From an uncultured Caulobacterales bacterium (GTDB lineage: Bacteria; Pseudomonadota; Alphaproteobacteria; Caulobacterales; Caulobacteraceae): a stretch of DNA of 64,000 nucleotides. The stretch spans positions 1 to 64,000 of the forward strand of contig CAIOYC010000037.1 in assembly GCA_903862425.1 (NCBI GenBank), written 5' to 3'. The position numbers and the translations under genes are program-made. This document shows positions 7,497-16,895 of the stretch, piece by piece (position 1 is the first letter of the stretch; each line of letters starts with the position of its first letter). The notes below the pieces were generated by a model. It saw only the letters and a program-made list of their open reading frames with translations. It ran no database searches and was not told the origin of the DNA.

Positions 7497-9896
7497 CTAC
7501 GGCAGGGCGAAGGCCATGATGTAGTCGCCCTTGCCGGCGGCTGCGAGGCGCGCGCCGCCGGCGGAGACCACCACATACTGCTTGCCGGTCCTGGGCGAGA
7601 CGAAGGTCATCGGCGTTCCGCCCACGCCCACCGGCAGCTTGGCCTTCCACGCCACCGCACCCGTCGCGCTGTCATAGGCGCGCAGATACGGGTCGGTGGT
7701 CGAGGCGTGGAAGACAAGGCCGCTGGCGGTGGCCACCGGCCCGCCCAGGGTCACCGTGCCGATGGGCAGGGGAATGTGCGACGCCAGACCGAACGGGCCC
7801 TGCGCTTCGGAGCCGCCGGCCGGGACCTCCCAGGCGATCTTGCGGGTCTTCAGGTCCACGGCCGTCAGCATGCCGTGCGCCGGCTGCAGGCAGGGGGCGA
7901 AACTTGGACCCAGCAGGGGCTGGTTGTGGCTCACATAGCGCACCGCGCCCCGGCTTTGCGCCGGCCGGTCGTCCAGCGCCGCCATGGGACCGGAGCCGGG
8001 GATGATCTTCGACAGCGGCCCCTTGCCGAGCGGCGCGCCGGTATAGGGCGTGAGGTAGACAGTCTGCGGCATGCGCACGCCCGCCATGATCAAAAGCCCC
8101 CGTTGCGGGTCCCATGCGCCCGAGCCCCAGTTCTGGCCCCCGCCCTGCCCCGGAAACTGCAGGCTCGGCTTGGCGAGGCTGCCCGGCGGGGTGAACTCGC
8201 CCTCGTAACGCACCTTCCTGAAGGCGATGCGGCAGGCGAGCTGGTCGAGCGGGCTGATGCCCCACATCATCGCTTCGGTGATCTTGAACGCGCCCACCTG
8301 CGGCATGCCGGTGGAGTAGGGCTGGGTCGGCGAGGTCCATTCGCCAGGCTGGGCGCCACCGGGGACAGGCCTTTCCTCCACGGGGGTGATCGGCTTGCCG
8401 GTGGCGCGGTCGAGCACGAAAATCTGGCCGCGCTTGGTGAGGATGACGAGGGCCGGGACGGTCCTGCCGCCGCCCACCGGGAAGTCGAGCAGCAGGGGCT
8501 CGGCCGGCACGTCATAGTCCCACATGTCGTGGTGGACGGTCTGGAAGCGCCAGACCTCCTTGCCGGTGGCTATGTCCACCGCCACCACCGAGGAATTGTA
8601 CTTCTCCGACTGTACCGAGCGATGCGAGGCCCAGTAGTCCGGCGTGGCGTTGCCGGTGGGCAGGAAGACGAGGTTGGTCTTGGGGTCAAAGGCCGGCGTG
8701 GACCACACATTGGGCGTGCCGCGCGTATAGGTGTAGCCGGTGGGCGGAGCGCCGGAGGCGGCGGGGTTGCCGATATCCCAGGCCCAGGCGAGCTTGCCGG
8801 TATTGGCGTCGAACGCCCGCACCACGCCGGACGGCTCGCCGAGCATCACATTGTCCGTCACCCAGCCGCCGACGATGATTTTGTCGCCCGCCACAGTGGG
8901 CATGGAGGTGGGCTGGTAGAAGCCGGGGATGATCGGCCCCATCAGGGCGTTGAGGTCGACCACGCCCGCCTCGCCGAAGCCGGCGCAGGCCGCGCCCGTG
9001 GCCGCGTCCAGCGCGAACATGCGCCCGTCGATGGTGGTGTTGATGATCCGCCGGTCGCAGAGCGCGACAGGCTTGCCGGGGCCGGCGGCGCCATTCTTCG
9101 CCGCTTGATCGACAGGCGTCTCGTAATAGCCGACGCCGCGGCAGCGGTTCCAGAAACCCGGCTTCACGTGCGGATCGTGGCGCCACTTTACCGCCCCGGT
9201 GTCGGCGTCGATGGCCAGGGTCACATCCAGGGGCGTGCAGGCATAAAGGGTATCGCCGACCTGGATCGGGGTGTTCTGGTCCTCCGAGCCCTTGTTGAGA
9301 ATCTCGCCCGTATGAGCGGTCCAAGCCAGTTTGAGGGTCTTCACATTGGTGGGCGTAATCTGGCCGTAGGGAGCGAAGCGGGTGCCGCCGGGGTCGCGGC
9401 CGTAGTAGCGCCAGTCGCCAGGCGCCGCGCCGTCTGCAGCGGACGTCGAAGTGATGGGGGCGCCGGACGCCCTGGCCTGACCCCACGAGAACAGGGGTGG
9501 GATCGCCGCCATTAGCACCACCAGGCACAGGATCGAGAGCGCGCCGCAGGCCATCTGCGCCCGTCGCCATTCCGGTCCGCGCGGGGCGAGAAGCAGAACG
9601 GCGCAGACGAACCCGCCCAATACCGCCGGACCCGCCAGTCGGGGCAGCAGCGGCCAGAAGGCGAAACCGGACTCCGCCAGCGCCCAGATCAGGGTGACAA
9701 CCAGCACGGCGGCATAGACGAGGCCTGCCCAACGCCGCCGCATCGCCAGCAGCACACCGGTGGCGATCAGGCCGAGACCGGCGGCGAGATAATAGGGTGA
9801 GCCGCCGAGCAGGGCGAGCTGTACGCCGCCCCAGCCGATCACCAGGCCGATCAGGAGAACGACCAGCCCGCCCACCACCGCGCCAAGTCTTGCCAT
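7497..9896 (-). CDS. gcd: Membrane-bound PQQ-dependent glucose dehydrogenase
   Basis: A 799-residue quinoprotein, close to the roughly 800 residues usual for the glucose/quinate/shikimate family. Residues about 1-145 hold five hydrophobic segments. The periplasmic eight-bladed propeller starts at GDWRYYGRDPGGTRFAPY and ends in GDYIMAFALP. It oxidises an aldose or related polyol in the periplasm and reduces membrane ubiquinone; glucose is the default guess, and quinate or another substrate is possible. No pqq biosynthesis genes are visible in the window. The ATG at 9896 begins right before the first membrane helix. Confidence 0.92.
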   Translation of the reverse strand: MARLGAVVGGLVVLLIGLVIGWGGVQLALLGGSPYYLAAGLGLIATGVLLAMRRRWAGLVYAAVLVVTLIWALAESGFAFWPLLPRLAGPAVLGGFVCAVLLLAPRGPEWRRAQMACGALSILCLVVLMAAIPPLFSWGQARASGAPITSTSAADGAAPGDWRYYGRDPGGTRFAPYGQITPTNVKTLKLAWTAHTGEILNKGSEDQNTPIQVGDTLYACTPLDVTLAIDADTGAVKWRHDPHVKPGFWNRCRGVGYYETPVDQAAKNGAAGPGKPVALCDRRIINTTIDGRMFALDAATGAACAGFGEAGVVDLNALMGPIIPGFYQPTSMPTVAGDKIIVGGWVTDNVMLGEPSGVVRAFDANTGKLAWAWDIGNPAASGAPPTGYTYTRGTPNVWSTPAFDPKTNLVFLPTGNATPDYWASHRSVQSEKYNSSVVAVDIATGKEVWRFQTVHHDMWDYDVPAEPLLLDFPVGGGRTVPALVILTKRGQIFVLDRATGKPITPVEERPVPGGAQPGEWTSPTQPYSTGMPQVGAFKITEAMMWGISPLDQLACRIAFRKVRYEGEFTPPGSLAKPSLQFPGQGGGQNWGSGAWDPQRGLLIMAGVRMPQTVYLTPYTGAPLGKGPLSKIIPGSGPMAALDDRPAQSRGAVRYVSHNQPLLGPSFAPCLQPAHGMLTAVDLKTRKIAWEVPAGGSEAQGPFGLASHIPLPIGTVTLGGPVATASGLVFHASTTDPYLRAYDSATGAVAWKAKLPVGVGGTPMTFVSPRTGKQYVVVSAGGARLAAAGKGDYIMAFALP

Positions 9897-10123
9897 CGGT
9901 TTCTTCCCCGCGTCGCCCGATCATGCCGGACGTATCATTGAGCACGACCCTCGACGGGCGAACCTCCGCCGTCAAGCCGCCGCAGCAGGGTTTTGCAAAA
10001 TCGGTATGCCTCGAGCCGCAGATACGCGGCGAACATAGATCGGGCGTCCTGGAAACGGCCAGCAGCGAACTGCAGACCCCGGCGCCGTTCACGCGTCGGA
10101 ACTCTGACTTCAGATGAGTCAGA

Positions 10124-11392
10124 TCAGAAGGCCGAGCCTTGGACCAGGCTGCGGCTGAACAGGCTCACGGTCTTGGTGAAGCGCAAACCCGCATAGACGC
10201 CTTCGCGATTGGCGACGTGCTCCCGGGCGATGCTCAGCGTGGCGACGAGCTGGCGCTCGAAGTTGTAGCCCAGCGATGCGGTGTAGATCCGGTCGGTCTG
10301 GGTGGGATCGACGCGATCCGTCGTCCACCGCTGTGTCGTCGTCAGGTCGTATACCCAGGGTCCGTGGAGGTATTCCGCCGAAAACGTGAGCCAGGTGCGC
10401 GCCCGACCGGCGAACCCGTTGAAGTTCTCGCGCCGCACGGCCTCCGCGTAGAGGTGGATCTGCGAGTACCGGTTCTGCAGGGTCGAGGCGACAGAGCCCT
10501 GCAAGGGAATGGCGACATCGCCGTTAAGTGTCGACCACCACTCGCCGCGCTGCTCGCCATAGCTCTTGCCGTAACGGATGACGCTGGCCTGCCAGGTCAG
10601 TTGCGCGCCGTGGCCCAACGGCTGATTGAGAACATCCCAGGTCGCCATGAGGTTTTCAGGCAGGCGCGTATTGCCGACGCCCCCGTCCTTGTAGTGCACC
10701 ATGCCTTCGTCATAGGGGAAACTGCGGTGCAGGAAGGTGCGATCCACCATGAAGGCGGTAAGCGTAAGCTGGCGCCAGCCCTGACTTTCGTCCTTGAAGA
10801 CATGCAGCCACTCGACGCCCATCATGTCGCTGGGCTCGTAGCCTTCCTCCGGCTCCTCGATCAGGTCGGCTGAAAAGGGCCCGGGCAGAAGATTGTAGGC
10901 CCGCCCAAAATCCGGAACGAACTTGCCGAACCGCCACACGTCGTAGCGGACATAAAGCTCCTTCATCTTCCCGCCGGTCTGCCGGTCGGCGCCCTGGTTG
11001 ATGAACAGGTCCTTGTTGGGATCGTCGTCGGGGCGCGGCTTGCGCGCCTTGTACTGGAAAAGCCCATCCACCGAGAGACTGTCGCTGATGTCCAGCAGGG
11101 CGGTGGAGTCGAAACGCACATAGGGCGTCGGCCCCCGGCCCGGCCCGCCATTGCTGGGCGACAGACCGGAAAGCTCAAGGTTGAACAGCGTGTCGAAGGT
11201 GAGCTTGGGGTAGTCGCCTATGCCTTCAGCATGCTCCTCTCCCCCGCCTTGGTCCTTCCCCCCACTGCTGCTGTCGGACGACTTGGCGCTCTGGCCACCC
11301 TGCCCGGACGACGAGCCGCCGGCCTGCGCCAACGCGGCGCACGGCGCCAGCACAAGGAGGGTCGCGAGCGCGGCGACCGCCTCAATGCGCAT
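10124..11392 (-). CDS. Predicted outer-membrane beta-barrel protein
   Basis: A 422-residue protein with a signal peptide (residues about 1-23, ending ALAQA), then a low-complexity Gly/Ser/Gln stretch (about residues 24-55) and a body of alternating aromatic/polar strands (e.g. YVRFDSTALLDISDSL). The last residues end in Phe, as in many outer-membrane barrels. I do not recognise a named family. Its start lies inside the 3' end of the multicopper oxidase gene (11-base overlap), so the two are translationally coupled. A transport or anchoring role linked to the oxidase is plausible but inferred. Confidence 0.7.
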   Translation of the reverse strand: MRIEAVAALATLLVLAPCAALAQAGGSSSGQGGQSAKSSDSSSGGKDQGGGEEHAEGIGDYPKLTFDTLFNLELSGLSPSNGGPGRGPTPYVRFDSTALLDISDSLSVDGLFQYKARKPRPDDDPNKDLFINQGADRQTGGKMKELYVRYDVWRFGKFVPDFGRAYNLLPGPFSADLIEEPEEGYEPSDMMGVEWLHVFKDESQGWRQLTLTAFMVDRTFLHRSFPYDEGMVHYKDGGVGNTRLPENLMATWDVLNQPLGHGAQLTWQASVIRYGKSYGEQRGEWWSTLNGDVAIPLQGSVASTLQNRYSQIHLYAEAVRRENFNGFAGRARTWLTFSAEYLHGPWVYDLTTTQRWTTDRVDPTQTDRIYTASLGYNFERQLVATLSIAREHVANREGVYAGLRFTKTVSLFSRSLVQGSAF

Positions 11393-12866
11393 GATCGCCT
11401 CCGGCCATGATCATGCCGCCCTTGTCGGCGTCGGGATGCTTGGGGTCGTAGACCTCGATGGTCGCCATCATCCCTTTGTCCTCGTGTTCAAGGATATGGC
11501 AGTGGAACATGAAGCGACCGACGATCAGCGGGTCGGTGAAGGCGAGCCGGACCGTCACCTCGCCGTGGATCGGCACGTCGATGGTGTCGCGCAACCCGGT
11601 GAACGGCTGAGCCACCCCGTTGATGCTCACCACCTGGAACGGGACCTGGTGAATGTGGAATACATGCAGTTCCTCGGAACTGTTGCGTATGGTCCATTCC
11701 TCCACATTGCCGAGCGGCACGCGCACATCCGTGCGGTGGGGATCGAAGGTCTGGTGGTTGATGAAGAACAGGCCCGTCACCGGGTCTTCCGAAAACACCA
11801 CCAGGCGACGCTCATCGATATGCTCAACCGGAACCGGCTTTTGGTTCGGCGCGAAGATCTGGATTGGGCCAAGCGGCTGGGGCTCAGGGCGGGACGGGTC
11901 GGCGGCGACCTTGACGAGCGCCAGCTCCTGCTTTGGGAACTGGTCCCCGATAGGGCCGGTCGCGGTCTTGTCCGCCACGAGACGATAGAGGCCCGCCGGG
12001 CCGGCTGTGACCAGAACATCGACCCGCTCGCTCGGGCCGACATCCACTTCGGAGACGACTTCCGGACTGAGGATCGGCCGGGCGTCGCGTCCGATGACGG
12101 TCAGTTTTGCGCCGTCGAGCTTCAGTCGGACGTAGCCGTTGGCGGTTTGACCGCTGAACCGCCAAAGCTGGGTCTCGCCGGGCTGCAGAACGATCTCAGG
12201 ATCGACTTGTCCATTGAGGGTTCGCAGATTGCCGTTCAACGGCTTGGGCACGGAGTTCAGCCTCCCGCCCCCGCCGACGGAAAACTCCTTCAGGGCCAGA
12301 AGATGCTCGACCAACGGCTTGGTCACCGGCACTTCGTCCTGGAAGCCCTCGATCACCAGCGTGCCGCTGAGGCCGCCCATGAGCTGGCGTTCGGCGAAGT
12401 CATGGCCGTGGGTGTGAAACCAATAGACCCCTGGCGGATGATCCTTGGGGATCGGGATCACATAGTCCCAAGTCTCGCCGGGCTTGACCATGTGCATGGA
12501 GTTGTCGCCATGCCCCTTGGGCGACACCGCCAGTCCGTGGAAATGGACGTTGGTCATCTGGGGCAGCTGGTTGACGAAGTGCATCCGCAAGGTGTCGCCC
12601 GGCTTCAGTCGAAGCACCGGCCCGGCGTAGCTGCCATTGTAGGTCGCGCCTTCGACCTCGCGATCCCCAAGCTTCACGTGCGTACGCGCCGCCACCATGG
12701 TCACGGCGAGAACGCCGCCTTCGCTTCGGTAAGTAAGCGGAGCAGTAAGCGCCTCATGCCGCTGCGGTGGTGAAGCGCTCGCGGCCTGCGGAAAGCCTAG
12801 GGCGCTCGTGTAAAGAAGCACCAACGCGCCAAGCTGAGCTTTAAGAAGAGTGTGCACAAGCCACAT
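11382..12866 (-). CDS. Periplasmic multicopper oxidase
   Basis: A 494-residue three-domain cupredoxin oxidase with a signal peptide (about residues 1-30). All four copper-ligand clusters are visible: HFHG (about residue 107), HTHGHD (about 152), HVFHIHQ (about 400) and HCHILEHEDKGMM (about 455), which supplies type 1 and trinuclear ligands with Met as likely axial ligand. The family oxidises cuprous ions, metals such as Mn(II), or phenols, with reduction of oxygen to water. It is the first gene of a two-gene operon with an outer-membrane protein, divergent from a b-type cytochrome and two-component operon. Copper or metal tolerance is the likeliest role. Confidence 0.92.
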   Translation of the reverse strand: MWLVHTLLKAQLGALVLLYTSALGFPQAASASPPQRHEALTAPLTYRSEGGVLAVTMVAARTHVKLGDREVEGATYNGSYAGPVLRLKPGDTLRMHFVNQLPQMTNVHFHGLAVSPKGHGDNSMHMVKPGETWDYVIPIPKDHPPGVYWFHTHGHDFAERQLMGGLSGTLVIEGFQDEVPVTKPLVEHLLALKEFSVGGGGRLNSVPKPLNGNLRTLNGQVDPEIVLQPGETQLWRFSGQTANGYVRLKLDGAKLTVIGRDARPILSPEVVSEVDVGPSERVDVLVTAGPAGLYRLVADKTATGPIGDQFPKQELALVKVAADPSRPEPQPLGPIQIFAPNQKPVPVEHIDERRLVVFSEDPVTGLFFINHQTFDPHRTDVRVPLGNVEEWTIRNSSEELHVFHIHQVPFQVVSINGVAQPFTGLRDTIDVPIHGEVTVRLAFTDPLIVGRFMFHCHILEHEDKGMMATIEVYDPKHPDADKGGMIMAGGDHAH

Positions 12867-13163
12867 CTATCAAAAGCATGAAAGATGCGCTAGATTAATT
12901 TCAGGCTAGTAAAATATACCGACAGACGCGTCCCGCGCACACCCGTCACTTGAACATTGCAACGGCTTCTCAATATCAACAGATACTGGTTACGGAGATA
13001 ATTTATCTAAGCCTATCTCGACTCTTCTTGGAAATCCGGAATTCGGACCGCATAAATACGTTGGATTCGAAACAGCATCGGCATCGGACTGATGACTCGA
13101 TATAGGTAGATTAATAGCTTGGCCACCTGGCGGCAAGCGCGACAGGGAGGTGCGGATCGGATC
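12867..13163. promoter_or_regulatory. Divergent control region, AT-richer than its surroundings
   Basis: About 300 bases separate the multicopper oxidase start (minus) from the cytochrome b561 start (plus), and the composition is clearly AT-richer than the flanks. No open frame here looks coding. The linked OmpR-type regulator (14494-15231) is a natural candidate to bind here. I could not identify a repeated operator by eye. GGGAGG at 13145-13150 lies 13 bases before the cytochrome ATG and is its likely ribosome site. Confidence 0.4.
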
Positions 13164-13727
13164 ATGCTGAAGCTCGCAGGAACGGTCCGCCCCTATGACG
13201 GGCGCACCATTCTCTTTCACTGGCTCACGGTTCTTCTGGTCGCGGGTCAGTGGCTGGGTGCGCACGCGATCGACTGGTTTCCCAAGGGGTGGCCGCGGAC
13301 GGATATTCGTTCGTTGCACATCTTGTTCGGGGCGGTATTGGCCGGGCTGATCGTGGCCCGTCTCCTGTGGCGTTGGCGCGGTGGCAGACAGTTGCCCGAC
13401 GCAGACAGCGGACCGCTCCAGATCGCCGCGACGTTCGTGCACGGCCTGCTTTACGTCCTGCTGATCACCACCGTGACCCTCGGCCTGCTGAACGCCTGGT
13501 TTCGCGGCGATAGCCTATTCGGTACTGTCAGCCTGCCTAGACCCTCGTTCGTGGGCAAGGACACGCGGGCTCAGGTCGAGAACCTCCACGCCCTCGTAGC
13601 GAATTCCATCCTGATCGTGGCGGCCTTCCACGCCAGCGCGGCGCTCTGGCATCACTATTGGCGACACGATGGGATTCTCGGTCGGATGATCCCCGGCCTT
13701 CGCCCGCATCGCGCGGGTGGCCGCTGA
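13164..13727 (+). CDS. Cytochrome b561 family protein
   Basis: A 187-residue membrane cytochrome with four hydrophobic segments and the expected haem-ligand His positions: FHWLT in helix 1, SLHILF in helix 2, FVHGLLY in helix 3 and ENLHALV with FHASAALWHH at helix 4. It probably moves electrons between quinones and a periplasmic partner. The longer upstream TTG frame lacks a ribosome site, so ATG 13164 is chosen. The stop overlaps the next gene's ATG by one base (TGATG), so the two are translated together. Confidence 0.85.
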   Translation: MLKLAGTVRPYDGRTILFHWLTVLLVAGQWLGAHAIDWFPKGWPRTDIRSLHILFGAVLAGLIVARLLWRWRGGRQLPDADSGPLQIAATFVHGLLYVLLITTVTLGLLNAWFRGDSLFGTVSLPRPSFVGKDTRAQVENLHALVANSILIVAAFHASAALWHHYWRHDGILGRMIPGLRPHRAGGR

Positions 13728-14425
13728 TGGCGCGGCGCAAGCATCTGGAACGGCATAAGGTAGGCCGCCTCGGTTGGCTAAGAGCGGCGGTGCTCGGCGC
13801 GAACGACGGGCTCTTATCGACCGCCAGCCTCATCATCGGCGTCGCGTCCGCACCGACCAGTCATTCGGCGATCCTTATCGCTGGAGTGGCGGCGCTCATG
13901 GCCGGCGCCATGTCGATGGCCGCCGGCGAATATGTTTCCGTCAGCTCTCAATCCGACTCCGAGAAGGCCGATCTCAAGCGTGAGGCGGCCGAGCTGAAGA
14001 CCGATCCAAAAGCCGAGCAGGCGGAGTTGGCGGGCATCTATGTCAAGCGAGGTCTGGACCGGGAATTGGCCGACCGGGTGGCCAAGGAGCTCATGGATAA
14101 AGACGCCTTGCAGGCCCACGCGCGCGACGAGTTGGGTCTGTCGGAAGAGACCAAGGCCAACCCGATCCAGGCGGCCATGGCGTCGGCGATTTCCTTCGCC
14201 CTCGGCGCGGCCCCGCCCTTGGCGGTCGCGGCGCTCGCACCGCAAAAGACCATCGTCATAAGCATCGCCACCGTCTCGCTTGGCGTGCTGGCCGCTCTTG
14301 GGGCGTTGGGCGCCAAGGCCGGTGGGGCGCCGATGCTGGCCGCCGTTGTCCGCGTCGTCTTCTGGGGGGCTTTGGCCATGTGTGTTACGGCGGGGGTCGG
14401 ACACCTCTTCGGCACGGCTGTCTGA
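13727..14425 (+). CDS. VIT1/CCC1 family iron/manganese transporter
   Basis: A 232-residue membrane protein. The family signature is clear: GANDGLLSTASLIIGV in helix 1 and GAMSMAAGEYVSVSSQ in helix 2, followed by a charged cytosolic loop of about 80 residues rich in Glu/Lys/Asp and then three more helices. Family members move Fe(II) or Mn(II). The start is fixed by the one-base TGATG overlap with the cytochrome gene, which places this frame's first residues at MARRKHLERH. With a multicopper oxidase across the divergent promoter, a metal-homeostasis role is likely. Confidence 0.9.
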   Translation: MARRKHLERHKVGRLGWLRAAVLGANDGLLSTASLIIGVASAPTSHSAILIAGVAALMAGAMSMAAGEYVSVSSQSDSEKADLKREAAELKTDPKAEQAELAGIYVKRGLDRELADRVAKELMDKDALQAHARDELGLSEETKANPIQAAMASAISFALGAAPPLAVAALAPQKTIVISIATVSLGVLAALGALGAKAGGAPMLAAVVRVVFWGALAMCVTAGVGHLFGTAV

Positions 14426-14493
14426 ATGCCCGGCTTAGGTGCGCCGATGACGACCGACATCGGTTTGTCATCGCTCCGCGCTACGCTCGCCAT

Positions 14494-15231
14494 ATGCTCG
14501 GCGCAACGACGGCTTTGTCCGATGCCCACGGCGGGGCGTCCCAGGGACCGCAGCATCGCCTCCTGATGATCGAGGACGACGGCGACGCCGCCGCCTATCT
14601 GAGCGACCAACTGAGCTCGGTCGGCTGGCAGGTCGAGCAGACCGCCGATGGCGAAGCCGGATTCCAGAAGGCGCTCAGACAGAACTTCGACGTCATCCTC
14701 ATCGACCGCATGCTGCCTTCGCGCGACGGGCTTGAACTGGTGAAGGAGCTCCGGCGGCGCGGCGACGCCACACCCGTACTGTTCATGACGGCGATGGGTG
14801 CGGTCAGTGATCGCGTCGCCGGCTTCAGGGGTGGCGGTGACGACTACCTCGTCAAACCCTTCTCTTTCGAGGAGTTGGACGCCCGGCTGCATGCACTGGT
14901 CAAGCGCGGCCAGGGCGCGTCGGTGGAGCGCGTGGTGCTCAAAGTCCGCGACCTCGAGATCAACCGCATCGAGCGGTCCGTGCGCCGGGCAGGGGTGGAT
15001 ATCGAGCTTCTGCCACTCGAATACAAGCTGCTCGAATTCCTGGTCCTGCGCACCGGCCAGATCGTGACCCGCAAGATGCTGCTCGAAGGCGTGTGGGGGT
15101 TTCAGTTCGACCCGCAGACCAACATCGTCGAAAGCCATATCAGCCGCCTGCGCACCAAGGTCGATGGGCAGGCGGGGACGCCCTTCATCACCACAGTCCG
15201 CGGCGCCGGCTATGTCGTGGCTGAGGGTTAG
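14494..15231 (+). CDS. OmpR/PhoB-family response regulator
   Basis: A 245-residue two-domain regulator. The receiver begins LLMIEDDGDAAAYL, has its phospho-Asp in VILIDRMLPS (about residue 72), a Thr in LFMTAMGA and the Lys in YLVKPFSFEEL. The C-terminal winged helix is typical, with ESHISRLRTKVD as recognition helix and ending in TTVRGAGYVV. ATG 14494 is preferred because translation further upstream overlaps the transporter gene. The partner kinase gene follows at once. The pair probably controls the adjoining metal/redox genes, which is inferred from position. Confidence 0.92.
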   Translation: MLGATTALSDAHGGASQGPQHRLLMIEDDGDAAAYLSDQLSSVGWQVEQTADGEAGFQKALRQNFDVILIDRMLPSRDGLELVKELRRRGDATPVLFMTAMGAVSDRVAGFRGGGDDYLVKPFSFEELDARLHALVKRGQGASVERVVLKVRDLEINRIERSVRRAGVDIELLPLEYKLLEFLVLRTGQIVTRKMLLEGVWGFQFDPQTNIVESHISRLRTKVDGQAGTPFITTVRGAGYVVAEG

Positions 15232-15241
15232 CTTGGTCGGT

Positions 15242-16636
15242 ATGCGGCGTTTCTCCAGCGCGGGTCTGCGGCTGGCTGTGGCTCAGGCCCTCGTGGTGGT
15301 GGTGGCCTTTGCGCTGGCGGGATACATGGCCGAGGTCTCGCTGACGCGGATCACTCAGCAAAGCGCGCGCACCCGGATCCTGGGGGAGGCGGCGTCGCTG
15401 GACGATGAAGCCGTGCAGAAGGGGGTCGCCCACCTTCCCTACACGGTGGCCAAGCGATCGCGACTATGGCGGGGCTTCGAATACCGCGTGGCGGATGCCG
15501 GCAGGGCGCCACTCGCCGGCATGCTGCCTGAGCCAAAGCTGGCGGCGGGATGGGAAGAACTGGTCGGGCCCGCGCGCGGAACCCTCGGTACGACGCATTA
15601 TCTCGCCTACACTCATCGACTGTCGGACGGTACAACGCTGACCGTCGGCCAGGACCTCGCCACCGAAGCGGGAGAGATGGCCGCCATCCGCCAGGTGCTG
15701 ATCGGTTGCGGCATGCTGGGCGTCGCCGTGTGCCTGATCCTGTCGGCGCTCGTGGCGCGGCGGACATGGCGGCGCATCGCTACCATTTCCGACGCCGCCG
15801 ACGCCGTCGCACGCGGTCGACTCGACATCCGTGTACCGGTCGCCAAACGGTCCATGCACGACGATATCGACACCCTGGCGCTGGCCTTTAATGGGATGCT
15901 GAACCGGATCGAGGGTCTGCTCGACCAGGTTCGGCAGGTGTCCACTGACATCGCTCACGATCTGCGCACCCCGCTGAACCGCTTTGGCCAGAAGCTGGAG
16001 CGGCTGCGGCGGCAGGTGGATGATGCGCCGGAGAGCCTCGCTGCCGTGAAGGCCCTGGAGCGCGACCTGGATGAGATCGTGCGCACCTTCGACGCGCTGC
16101 TCCAGCTTTCGGAAATCGAAACCACGGAGCCCGCCGCGGATACCACGCTGGTGGATATTGCCGAGGTCGCCGGTCGTGTGGTCGAGGCCTACCGTCCGGA
16201 CATAGAGACCGGCGGCCGGTCGATCCGGTTTGCCGGCAAGACCGTGCTGGTCCATGGCGACGAACGGCTGATCGCTCAGAGCGTGGCCAACCTGCTGGAA
16301 AACGCGATGCGCTACACGCCGCACGGGTCCAGCATCGCGGTCGCCGCCCTGGACGCGGGCGCGAAAGCGACCCTGATGGTCAGCGACAACGGGCCGGGCG
16401 TGCCGCCGAATGCGCGATCCGAGATTTTGAAACGCTTCGTGCGCTTGCCGACCAATCGCTCGTCCCCAGGGTCAGGCCTCGGCCTCTCTATCGTGGCGGC
16501 GGTGGCGCAGCGCCATGGCGGGGTTCTGACCTTGGAGGACGCCTCGCCTGGCCTTTGCGCAAGGATTGATTTTCCATGCGCCGCCAGGCCGGCGAAACAT
16601 CCACCGCCCGCGCCGTTTCCACAGATGGCGGAATGA
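15242..16636 (+). CDS. Membrane sensor histidine kinase
   Basis: A 464-residue kinase with a first membrane helix (about residues 10-30), a periplasmic sensor region of about 120 residues without a recognised fold, a second helix near residue 165, then HAMP, HisKA (HDLRTPLNRF with the phospho-His near 239), the N box NLLENAMRYTP, G1 in DNGPGVP and G2 in GSGLGLS. ATG 15242 has GAGGG about 12 bases upstream. ATG 15212 is also in frame and would overlap the regulator gene by 20 bases. It is the last gene of the cytochrome-transporter-regulator operon. Confidence 0.9.
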   Translation: MRRFSSAGLRLAVAQALVVVVAFALAGYMAEVSLTRITQQSARTRILGEAASLDDEAVQKGVAHLPYTVAKRSRLWRGFEYRVADAGRAPLAGMLPEPKLAAGWEELVGPARGTLGTTHYLAYTHRLSDGTTLTVGQDLATEAGEMAAIRQVLIGCGMLGVAVCLILSALVARRTWRRIATISDAADAVARGRLDIRVPVAKRSMHDDIDTLALAFNGMLNRIEGLLDQVRQVSTDIAHDLRTPLNRFGQKLERLRRQVDDAPESLAAVKALERDLDEIVRTFDALLQLSEIETTEPAADTTLVDIAEVAGRVVEAYRPDIETGGRSIRFAGKTVLVHGDERLIAQSVANLLENAMRYTPHGSSIAVAALDAGAKATLMVSDNGPGVPPNARSEILKRFVRLPTNRSSPGSGLGLSIVAAVAQRHGGVLTLEDASPGLCARIDFPCAARPAKHPPPAPFPQMAE

Positions 16637-16673
16637 TCCCTATGCAGATGAAGTAAGCGAAGATTCGCCTCCG

Positions 16674-16717
16674 CCGCCGGCGAACATTGCAAAATCTCAA
16701 TCTAGCAGCGCCGGCGG
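16674..16717. repeat. Perfect 9-bp inverted repeat in the intergenic region
   Basis: CCGCCGGCG at 16674-16682 pairs perfectly with CGCCGGCGG at 16709-16717, with a 26-base AT-richer loop. It lies in the 259-base gap between the sensor kinase stop and the TonB-dependent receptor. There is no T run after it. It could be a factor-dependent end for the kinase operon or a binding site for the receptor's promoter. Nothing else coding is visible in this gap, and the receptor's ribosome site GAGGGG is 8 bases before its ATG. Confidence 0.4.
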
Positions 16718-16895
16718 ATGCCGTCCGCAATTTCCCTTTGTGCGGCCAAGACTTAGGCGCGCCTCCATAAAAGTGTTAACGTTTGGACGCGAATGCTTCA
16801 CTTGAGCCCAGCGCCGCCGTGAACGCATTCACCGCCTCGCAACGTCAACCTCGCGCGCAACGACGCCGCCAGGATGGCTACGAGGGGATATCGTC

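Noticed and set aside
7491-9515. 674-codon open frame on the plus strand
   Set aside because: It is antisense to the PQQ dehydrogenase, rich in His/Arg/Gly/Ala as GC-rich antisense frames are, and shows no motif.
12990-13442. 150-codon minus-strand frame in the divergent control region
   Set aside because: Most of it is antisense to the cytochrome b561 gene, and the rest lies in AT-rich non-coding DNA.
16637-16895. Possible cobalamin riboswitch ahead of the TonB receptor
   Set aside because: I could not find the conserved B12-box or the expected stems; only a simple 9-bp inverted repeat is present.
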